From NCBI GenBank assembly GCA_023052935.1, contig CM041294.1, positions 105,943,116 to 106,007,115 of the forward strand: DNA of 64,000 nucleotides, given 5' to 3'. Position 1 is the first letter of the stretch, and each line of letters starts with the position of its first letter. A program made the translations under genes and the position numbers. Positions 55,231-64,000 of the stretch are shown here, piece by piece. The stretch comes from Piezodorus guildinii (lineage: Eukaryota > Arthropoda > Insecta > Hemiptera > Pentatomidae). The notes below the pieces were generated by a model. The model saw only the letters and a program-made list of their open reading frames with translations. It did no database searches and was not told the origin of the DNA.

Positions 55231-55477
55231 CGATTTTCCTCATAGGAAGAGCCGTTTTCATGATGGTAGCCATAATAATGTTAGAAAAGAATGATATCTC
55301 GTTTTTCGCAAAATTTATTTTTCGTGATAACTCTATATCGTTGAATATACGACATATTGAGAATTGGATCGACAAAAAGTGTTTGATCAAACGGGATTTG
55401 AATATCGATTATCTTCATAGGATAAGCCGTTTCCATGATAGTAATCATAATTATGTTAAAAAAGAGTGATATTTCAT
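55231..55477. repeat. Diverged direct duplication, 175-bp period
   Basis: CGATTTTCCTCATAGGAAGA followed by GCCGTTTTCATGATGG (55231-55302) recurs as CGATTATCTTCATAGGATAA followed by GCCGTTTCCATGATAG (55406-55477). About 72 bp is shared. No third unit was found. Confidence 0.75.
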
Positions 55478-55557
55478 AATATTCCCCTTTTGAATGGCCG
55501 CCATTTTGTAATCCACCAGTTTTTATTTGGCAGATGTTTACTTTTTGCTTTATCTTG

Positions 55558-55835
55558 ATGTTTGTTTATTTATTTAACGTCCCTTTATGCTGATGTGGCT
55601 AATCGGGCGATGCTACAGTAGGAGTCCTAAAATTGCTTATCCAGGTTAATTAGGATAAGGATCTTTAACCTGACATCGCACAGGCTCGGGACCACCTTTT
55701 AACGTCCACCTCCCTCCTCCCCTCCGAAGGACGGCATAACTAAGGATCACTCCCATTCATTCCACCTGCGGGTTTGAACTCGGGACCTTAGGCATAGTAG
55801 ACTGTTATGCTAAATACCATGCTACAGGTAACCCT
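55558..55835 (-). mobile_element. SINE-B, near full length
   Basis: On the plus strand: GTTTATTTATTTAACGTCCC (tail complement), GATGTGGCTAATCGGGCGAT, AGGAGTCCTAAAATTGC, TTTAACCTGACATCGCACAG, GGGACCACCTTTTAACGTCC, CGAAGGACGGCATAACTAAG, GGGTTTGAACTCGGGACCTT (B-box complement). Flanking GCTTTATCTTG (55547-55557) and GCTTTACCATG (55836-55846) are a probable 11-bp target duplication with two mismatches. Confidence 0.87.
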
Positions 55836-55849
55836 GCTTTACCATGTTA

Positions 55850-58800
55850 GATGCTTTGCATATAAGATTTTGGTAAAATGGTAAACTTTTTTGTTGCTGG
55901 CTCACGGACCATTACTCATATCTATCTCTAGAAGGGACTCTACCCACCGATCATAGAGTCTGCTGATCGTGGAGCACGTGGACTGAGAGGAGTTTAGAAT
56001 GAATGCTGGATGTCGCTCTTAGGGACAGTGAGGGAAGTTTTCAAAGCTTACTGAAGTTTTTAAAACAAAGTGAAATAAATAAAAGAATATAGTTGAATTA
56101 CAATGTATATAAAAAATTATATTCACAAAACAATGCATGTCGTATGCTAATGACCCTCCCTCATTGGGTAGATGCATGTAAACAATAAATGAATAAAATC
56201 TATTAAAAACACGTTGCACATTAACATATTAAAAAATACTTACATGTACACATGCCTTCTATCGGATACCATGCATGTGGTTGTGGATTATGCAGAGAGA
56301 GTCCATTATTATAAATTATGTTATCTGCGGTGCGTTCCTAATCTCTACACCGAGATTCTCCAAGAAGCTCTTCGGGGAGTACAAAATTTATAAATATGTA
56401 TAATCATGAAAGAACACTTTATTTATTTAAGAAACAATAACATTCATTTGTACTATGATTTATTAACCTAGATAGATATAGCAGAAAACATTGAACGCAA
56501 TGTAAGACAAAACAAACGGGAAAAAAAAAGCAACAGAGAACAACGATATGTCTCCATATAGACCGGCGGGTGACGTGACAGCCGGCACGATCAGGCAGAG
56601 AGGAGATAGCGAGGCCCTATCTCATTGGGAGGCCGTGGCTCTTCATTAGCTCTGACAAACACAGCCCTTGGGTCGGATAAAACAGCACACGTCCCGTGGG
56701 ACCGCAACGGCAGAAAAACCGCGTCACTGGCAGCTTTATGGGCCCTCCAGGCGGTGAGCTCTTCCTATATCCCTCCAAAGTGCCCGTCCTACCTCTTATC
56801 TAACTGTCGTCAACCTAATCATCGCTGCTTCTCTTACCTAAAATCCTGTCACCTCTTGGATGATCTGAATAGAGCACTTCTTCGAGAACATAGTGCACTA
56901 TACGACCATTAAAAATCGAAAAGTATTTTAACCGTCCTCAAAGAGTAAGGAATGTAGTTGCAAACTGTAAAGAAAGAAGACATTTCTATTTACATGTTTT
57001 TTATGGTCAAGGTATTGCCCAGAATAGTTGGTCCGAGGAAAGATGAAACCACTGGATTATTTAGGAAAATTGGCAATGAGGAACTAAGGTGAATCAAGTC
57101 AATTTGATTTAAATGACAGCATCATAACCGCGAAAGGGCCTGCATGTGAAATATGCCCTCAAGCATTTTAGCATCACTATAACATTGTTTCACACCTATG
57201 AAAAATCACTTTTTCCAAATTGTTAACCCCTTAATCGCTATGGGAAGAGAAAAGAGAAGAAAAAACAAGAAATTTTTTTTTTTCCTGAACGGCTGAAACA
57301 ATTTTTAAGAGAAAAAAATATGGAAGAGTTTTCAAAAAATATGTTTTGAATTTTTTTTTCTACGAAAAACTGAATTAATATTTGTTTGAACTTTTCAAAA
57401 TCGTTGTTTGATAACTAACATTTTTTGCTGGTCTTGTCATATGAGGTTCTCTCACAACAGATAAAGCTAAATATGGTCAGTGTATAAAATTGTTTCGCAG
57501 CCAACAAAGAACCTTCGACTTCTTAGAGGACAATATATATTAGTATTATTATAAGTAAAAATAGGAATATTTTTTTCTCATTCAAAAAGAAATATTCTTT
57601 TGTAGGCCATACATACAATATGCTCATTGGATCAGCCGGAATTTCACCTCGTAATTGACGATGACATCTAACTGTAGAATATTAAAAACATTGAACACTT
57701 CACTAGAGTAATTTGTCAGGTCATTACCGTCATCTGAATTAAGCTACTGTATTTTGAAATAGTTAGTTTGTTAACCAACCGACAAGCTATCGGATAACAG
57801 AAAGCAATAGACAGGCTCTCAATAAATCACATTATAAAGAGAGACGTAGCAATAATGACTGGCAATGCAATGTAATTCCATAGCATGAATATCGACTTTA
57901 CCTCTTCTATATTCAACAGATTACTGACTATGAGTTGTGCGATAGGATTTCAAGCTTTAAATACATTAACGTATAAAACTATTTACCAATAAATAAAAAA
58001 CCTACGAATAAAAGACCAATTTTAAATTAATTTTGCCTGATTACAAAATTATTAAATGATCTTTAGCCCTCAACTTCTAAAACCATTCAACGCCTCGAAT
58101 ACTCCTTGCAGAAGCTTTCAGATGTGAGCAATCAATTATTACATAGATCATTCATCCATTGTAAATATTTGATCAAATGCAATAATCTGTATCCTTCGGG
58201 AATCCGAATTAATAACTAGCCGTACCTGTTTTTTAGTATGAAAATTTCAAGCACAAACAAAAAAAAAGGAAAATACGAAAGATGGCATTAAAGAAGCTAG
58301 GTGAACTGGTTAAGAGCAAGAAAAAAAAAAAAAAAAAAGAAATAGAAGAAAACTGCATTTGCCGAGGCCGAGAATAAAGGAGTTCCTCCAGATTAAACCA
58401 GCCCTGGCGATTAAAGTCCCGGGGGATAGGCAGAGCTAAGGATTGAATAATATAACCTACTGCCCCTACAGTTCTTTTCCAAATATGAAGAAAGAGATTA
58501 CATCGCTAACTTCAACTCTCAGGATCTCGTTAACTTGGGATAATAATATTTACATAAACGTTAACTACGTTATCATAATAAGATACACTTGTTTCTATTT
58601 CAGTACTTTATTTCAAATATAAAACAAAACCACTCCTCTTTAGCGTTTCTAAAAAAATAATGAAATCAAATCTATGAGAAAAAATAAGGTTTTTTACAAA
58701 TAGCTCTTTTTATGCTTCGGTAGATGATTAAACAAGAATGTACGTAATCCATCCGGTATTCACGAATCCGGAATTCAGAACTTGACAAAAGGATAAATAT

Positions 58801-59485
58801 AAGTTCCCTCACTTTTAAAATGTGATTTACTGAACATACTTCGTTTTTATATGATGATGTCATAATCATCTGACTTAACAAAAGACAGTAGAATTAAAAG
58901 AGACTTTGTTTACACAGAAGCCAAGGTATTAAAACATCAGGTGGGCTCGATCTAGAAGGGGCAGTATGGCGAAAAATCCTGATCACATCACTGGTCCTTG
59001 GTTCTTTGTTATTGTTTATGGTTGCGCTTGGTATAAGTAGTAGGTCACTACGCTATTGAGGTGTTTAGAATTTGTTTCCTGTGTTATTTAATTATTTTAT
59101 AGTGTTCTTTGACAGTGCTAAAGTTAAAATATGGCTGTAAAACCTTGTGCATTTGCGATTAGTAAAAAGGATGATAAATTATGAAGTAGAAAATTTCACA
59201 GGTAAGATTGTGGCTGAAATATAGCAAATGTTTACAATTGATTGTTCATAATAATTAATAGAAACTATGCACTTATCGAATTATTTAAGCAATACAATAA
59301 AATGTAAGGATGAAACAATAAAAATAGGTTGCTATGGGTAATTTAAACTCTCTTAAGGATGTACACACTCTCCCCTAACTTTAAGATTATATTGTTGGCA
59401 TAAATAAGAGCATAATTTGTATATGATGCCCCATTAAATGTCAATATCAAATATATTCCAATAAAAATTGGAGATACATCACAAA
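55850..59485. other. No gene recognised; one GC-rich frame
   Basis: Mostly AT-rich. The segment 56560-56910 is clearly less AT-rich and holds a 95-codon plus frame (56625-56912) with no family I recognise. It could be an old exon, a CpG-like island or an unrecognised element, and I cannot choose. A-tract at 58320-58338. Confidence 0.4.
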
Positions 59486-59498
59486 AGACTCCTAACAC

Positions 59499-59787
59499 CG
59501 GGATCACTTGTAGCTGGGTGGCTAGCGTAACAGCCTCCCATGCTAAAGGTCACGGGTTCAAACCCGCAGGTGGTCCTAGGATTTTTTAATGGGAGTAAAA
59601 AATCCTTAGGTACGCCGTCCTTCGGAGGGGACGTTAAAAGGTGGTCCCGAGCTTGTGCGATGTCAGGTACTCGTTAAAGATCCCTATCCTAATAAAACCT
59701 GGATAGGCAAAATTTAGGACTCCCACTGTAGCATCGTCTGATTAGCCATAGTAGCATAAAGTGACGTTAAATAAATAAACAATAAAC
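59499..59787 (+). mobile_element. SINE-B, complete, with perfect target-site duplication
   Basis: Reference SINE-B, 289 bp. tRNA-like head: GTAGCTGGGTGGCTAGCGTA (A box), GGTCACGGGTTCAAACCCGC (B box, GGGTTCAAACCC). Body: GGTGGTCCTAGGATTTTTTA, AATCCTTAGGTACGCCGTCC, GGACGTTAAAAGGTGGTCCC, GTGCGATGTCAGGTACTCG, AAACCTGGATAGGCAAAATT. Tail: AGTGACGTTAAATAAATAAA plus CAATAAAC. The flanks carry AGACTCCTAACAC at 59486-59498 and 59788-59800, a perfect 13-bp duplication. The perfect duplication suggests a fairly recent insertion. Confidence 0.95.
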
Positions 59788-59800
59788 AGACTCCTAACAC

Positions 59801-62405
59801 ATGTAACATAACAAGAACCAATGAGTTACACAAATAATGTTGTGCGGGTTTGCAGGTCAGAATGAGGCCACCTCTCTATTTATAAACACCTTGCATATCC
59901 ATATCGACAATAGTATTAGTCTATAAATACAAAATATTAGAGAATAAGCTGAATGAAACGTACTAATGAAGAAATTTCAGAAAAAACTTGAGTATTCCAT
60001 TGAACTGAGGCGGGATATGATTGAAGTTATTCCTATTAAAACTACGGCATCAATTACTGTTAGTTAAATGGGACGTATCAAGTAATTCCCGCAAGTGCTA
60101 TGATGCGTGTAGAGGAAAATCGACTAATAAAATTGTTTTTGAAGGATCGTAGAACCCAAATTTGACATTGGAGTGCCTATTCGACTTGACATTTGATGTT
60201 CTACAACTTTCATTCTTTGACAGTTTTTGATTAGGATAACAGTCATACAAATTTACAGCTGTCTGACAGTATCTGAATTAGGTTACTCAAATAAGAAATA
60301 TTAAAAAAAAAAACCTTCCTAGATAAAGTCAGTTGTTCTCAGGATTTAACAGTTTTACTACTCATTCTCTCCACGAAATGGAAGTTTGTTCATTTCCGGT
60401 TAATGATTCTGAATTTGTGCTATCTTTAAATCTAGGTATTTTCGCTCATATAAAATATTTACAAAGTAGCTATTTGCATATCTTTTGGATTGAGTCGATG
60501 CTCAGATTAATTATATTTTTGTAAAGATGCGTGCATACGACTTGTAGAAAAATAAAAACAGCATTATCCTCAACTTTTTTAAATTTCCTTCATAAAGAAG
60601 GCATCAGCAATTTTAACAAACAACCTCGGTGTATCCTTTACTTCTTTCATTCGCTAGTTTACCCAAGGAATTAAAAAAAAGGCTTATACTTGGTTAACTG
60701 TCCGAAAAATATTTCTCTTTGTATATATTTCAGCACTGACATTACAGTTTACAGAAAGCCTGATTATAAATAAATAACCAAATACTTGGTTGACTTGATA
60801 CATGTATATTAGACAAAACATATACACATTCAAAGGAGACCCTCTTATTTCTGTATTTGATTTGATTCCTTACTTCATTATAAATTCTAAAAAACTAAAA
60901 AGACTAAATTAAGTTTATTACCGCGAAGTCAATGAATTAGAAAAAATAAATTATCAAATTAAGAAGTAATGATATAATTATAATCAGGTCTCAATCTGAA
61001 AGTAAAAATGCTTTGATTTTGGTTTATTTCATTTATTTTTTTTGTAGATTTTAACTAGATAATTAGAAAAATAATTAACGGTTATACGTTGTAATTGTTA
61101 TCTTACACAACGGGTTACTAAGTGATGTTACTTTAGTACCTACTATTGAAAAAAAATAAATCACAAAATGAAAGAAATTGGATTTTTCAAATGTTAATGT
61201 CTCTTTTGAAAAGTTAGTTTTTGCATGGTTTTACGTTTAACGGCTATATTAAGTTTGACGTTTTTCTAACGAGACTGATAAGGAAATATAAAATTATTTT
61301 AATTATATTGATAGATGGAAGAGTACCAAAAATTTGATGCCGCAAAGTGGCCTACGTCAAAAACTGTATAAAAAGGTCAACCTAAAAATATCCTTCATCT
61401 TACGTCTCGATTTCCCTTCCTGTAGGGTCAAATCTTGTTCACTTTTTAGATATTCGTTCATTGCCAGATTTAAGAGCATACTCATTTCAGACCTCGCAGT
61501 GATTTTTTCCAATTAAATTCTGAGAGGGACTGTTCCGCGATTCTGTAACGTGTGCCTTCCAATAAATTGTTTCAATATAATTCAGGGAAATCGACTTTAC
61601 AGAAAATGAGCAACACTTCAGGCGGTGAGAGCTCTTTTGGTTAATTTAAATGAAGAACTCTTGAAATAAAATAACATAAATTCTCAGTATCCTCAAACGG
61701 TGAGATTTTATCTTTCGGGGCACATAGAAATAAATAATAAAAAACATTTCAATAAAATCCTTTATTTTTTATTGAGGTTCGGTGCCGATATTAATCAAAG
61801 CAGACAGAACGGACAATCTTGCAAATTAATCACCCAGATTCGACTAGATCTGTATCTACGTCTATTTCCGAATGAACTGCGTTTTTTCCTTAATTCCGTA
61901 TTCATATAAATTCGGTAGCCTAATCTGAATAATGAACTTTATTTATTTTTTTTTACATTTAACACCAAAGTCAAAGATAATACCAGTATGATTCTCGGAA
62001 AAATCTTTAGCATCTCCTATTTTTTTAAGTTAATGATCAGCCACGAAAAAGGTTTTTTTATTTCCAATAAATATTTTTCGAAATTACATACTCATCTAAA
62101 CTTTTAGGGTAACGTATGTTATCCATTGCTAATATTTTGTTTATATATCGCAGGTGCAATATCAATGTGTAATTAATTAAAAAGGGGGTGCTTGAAATTT
62201 CTAAGTATAAAATGTAATCCGGGAAGTGTCTTGGAAGATTGAAGATCTTTTTCAAGAACAATTTTTGTATTCTTTCAACGTTGCCACATGAATTATAACC
62301 CCGTGTTTGACATGAATAACTTATTACAGTTTTAGCTACAGAGTCTAATATTTTATTTCTAGTAGTGAGCAGTACACATTATTATTGGTGATGACTTTTT
62401 CCAAT
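59801..62405. other. AT-rich DNA, no gene seen
   Basis: Small plus frames at 60333, 61334 and 61700 show no family signal. Nothing else recognised. Confidence 0.5.
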
Positions 62406-62409
62406 TTGA

Positions 62410-62705
62410 TTATAGCGCGAATTCTGCTGCTATTAGTCTCTACAAAATGCGGCTAAAAATAATTGTGGGGTCAAAGTTACATCCAAGTACTTGTACATTT
62501 TTGCTATTTCTATTTCCTGGTTACCATACATCCATCGACCTTTCTTCCAAAGTTTACCTCCTTTACGAAATACCTTATCGATGTTGAGCTGTAAGTTCCA
62601 AACACCACAGTATAAATCCAATCAATTAATCATGTATTGGAGAGTAGACCCGTTCTCAGCTAATATCGTAACGTCATCAGCGAACATCAAACAATAAATT
62701 ATGAT
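62410..62705 (-). pseudogene. LINE RT fragment with FADD box, frameshifted
   Basis: Minus strand: IIYCLMFADDVTILAENGST then LQYMINW carries the RT catalytic FADD box. A frameshift then leads to WNLQLNIDKVFRKGGKLWKK, GRWMYGNQEIEIAKMYKYLD and VTLTPQ. FADDVxILAE...L..MI...WNLxLN...VFRxGG......W.Y....IE...xYKYLGxxLTP is a familiar LINE RT arrangement. KYLD replaces KYLG. All else of the element is missing. Confidence 0.7.
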
Positions 62706-62709
62706 TCCG

Positions 62710-63450
62710 GCCACAATAAAAAATAAATCCAATGTATGTAAAGCGTTCATTTATTTTGGGTATTACTTTGAAACAAATCTAAGTGTACTAACTTGAAGTG
62801 CACTATTATGATATAATAGTCAGATAATTGAGAAGAAGAATAGTGACATAATTTGTAGACCGTTTATTCACATTCCTCCTTCCTTGGCAGCTTAACGGGA
62901 TTTGGCACAAGTGCTCAAGGAGGCTGACATCTTCTGTGATCTTCCTTGTAATAGCCTAGTTCATCCTCTTCAAGCTCTGAGGTTAAAGTGGGCTGGACCC
63001 AGAACTGTCTTCCAGCCAGTGATAAACTTTTCGAATCACGGGATGACTGCTTCGCTAACTAATTGAGGAAACTCCTCTGTGATGACGAACACTCCCGTGG
63101 CTCTCATTAGTTTCATCTTAGAGCATCAATACAGTACAGGTCGTGACTATGTGTTCAGCAGTTTCTGGAACATCGCATGTGGGGTATTAGCGATCGATAT
63201 CCAGGCCAAAACTACGAAATATAGTTCAAACCTTCCTCCGCCCTATGCTTTGAGGATAATTGCGATATCAAGTATTCTAGGAGGAACTATTTTGCTCCGA
63301 GAAAGTTATTGTATACATTTTAGGTATAATTTGTAGATAACTAACAACAGTGAATATCTTGACAATACTATAACAATTACTAGTAGATTGAGGAAATATT
63401 TCAGAACGAGAACAAATCCTTTTATTATCGACTAGCGACTTGCTGCTTCC
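62710..63450. other. No gene recognised
   Basis: 62860-63260 is less AT-rich, with an 85-codon plus frame (63079-63336) of unknown family. No support for a real gene. Confidence 0.4.
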
Positions 63451-63459
63451 ATCATCGGC

Positions 63460-63610
63460 AGAAATTAGAAACATAAATTGATCAAAAATTGGTTTAGTTT
63501 ATTTGTTTGTTACGTTTAACGGTTCCTATTTTATTCGCTTTATTACTATTTTATATTTCATATGCAATTTTTCAAAATATATTTTAATGTATTAAAGTTA
63601 ATATAGTTTC
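63460..63610 (+). repeat. Retroelement E, partial second copy
   Basis: GAAACATAAATTGATC..TTGGTTTAGTTTATTTGTTT, GTTACGTTTAACGGTTCC, TATTACTATTTTATATTTCATA match 32900-33000 closely. Neither end of the element was found here. Confidence 0.55.
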
Positions 63611-63784
63611 CTGGTAATCCCATTTAGTTCACAGTGGACCTACTTTTTTGTTAAATGATCTAAAAGTAGTAATAAAGATAAAAGTGTTACTTTAACAACT
63701 TTCTATTTATTTTAATAACTTAACGTATTATGAACTGTGCAATACGGTTTGTATTCGGGATCACCTAAGACACGCATATAACCC

Positions 63785-64000
63785 AGTATTTCCTAGCATC
63801 CTTCCTCTACCTGGTTATCAGAACTCATCGTCCCAGCTATATCTTCCAATCCCTTCAATTTAAATCATCAATTCTTTTCCGTTCTACCAGATTCCGTCTT
63901 TCTGACCTCTACCCTCCTCCTCACCGTACTGCTGCCTTTGAGAAATCCTTTCTAGCCAAAGCAACCTCTCTTTGGAATTCTATCCCTCCTGTGATCCGTC
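63785..64000 (+). pseudogene. LINE-X C-terminal fragment, cut by window end
   Basis: LVIRTHRPSYIFQSLQFKSS, ILFRSTRFRLSDLYPPPHRT, AAFEKSFLAKATSLWNSIPP, VIR is open to the last base. It aligns with RSRLSDMYITPHRTAAFDRSFLIRSSSLWNS at 11490-11600. It is the cleanest copy of this C-terminus in the window. It continues beyond 64000. Confidence 0.82.

Noticed and set aside
56625..56912. A host exon
   Set aside because: No domain recognised, no splice signals supporting it and no neighbours in a gene-like order; kept only as a GC-rich oddity.

Overview
This window looks like AT-rich metazoan nuclear DNA, most likely from an arthropod. The reasons are the mix of Jockey-type and other non-LTR retrotransposons, an old mariner, a piggyBac-like non-autonomous element, tRNA-derived SINEs, very frequent (TA)n microsatellites and long poly(A)/poly(T) tracts. 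I cannot name the species. I found no convincing host protein-coding gene, no tRNA or rRNA gene, and nothing prokaryotic. Almost every long reading frame that carries real signal is a piece of a transposable element.

Layout. 1-5 kb: several minus-strand copies of a tRNA-derived SINE (called SINE-A here), a decayed hammerhead-type motif, and the first copy of an unknown dispersed repeat (repeat D). 6.6-7.2 kb: the C-terminal end of a LINE with a Cys/His knuckle. 8.4-16.2 kb: more SINE-A, a second SINE family (SINE-C), a mariner HTH fragment, two copies of a CR1/Jockey-like LINE (LINE-X), a Jockey fragment, and a 518-bp element with piggyBac-like ends at TTAA. 18.8-19.6 kb: a broken copy of an uncharacterised protein family. 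21.9-23.0 kb: a 1.08-kb foldback-like element with long inverted arms made partly of 22-bp tandem repeats and partly of SINE sequence (SINE-B). 26.8-27.9 kb: an internally deleted mariner with recognisable ends and TA target sites. 28-31 kb: an unknown repeat in inverted copies. 32.7-33.7 kb: a dispersed retroelement interrupted by SINE-A, with two overlapping sets of duplications. 35.3 and 38.5 kb: two copies of a hairpin MITE. 40.8-41.8 kb: a LINE RT fragment. 43-48 kb: two Jockey elements, one broken by a hammerhead-bearing Penelope-like terminus, the other carrying a second Jockey nested inside it with both target-site duplications visible. 49.6-51.1 kb: two more hammerhead motifs and two LINE fragments. 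52-56 kb: Jockey 3' ends and SINE-B copies with target-site duplications. 59.5 kb: an intact SINE-B. 62.4-64 kb: further LINE fragments, the last running off the window.

How the parts relate. Jockey and the other LINEs could have supplied the machinery that moved the SINEs. Five hammerhead-like motifs (two degenerate) probably mark ends of Penelope-like retroelements, a class known to carry such ribozymes. All recognisable protein-coding elements are broken. The best-preserved one is the nested Jockey RT frame, interrupted by a single stop. The most unusual objects are the foldback/SINE composite, the hammerhead motif inside a perfect 26-bp inverted repeat, and the near-identical hammerhead segments at LINE breakpoints. 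Family assignments rest on motif recognition by eye, with no database search.
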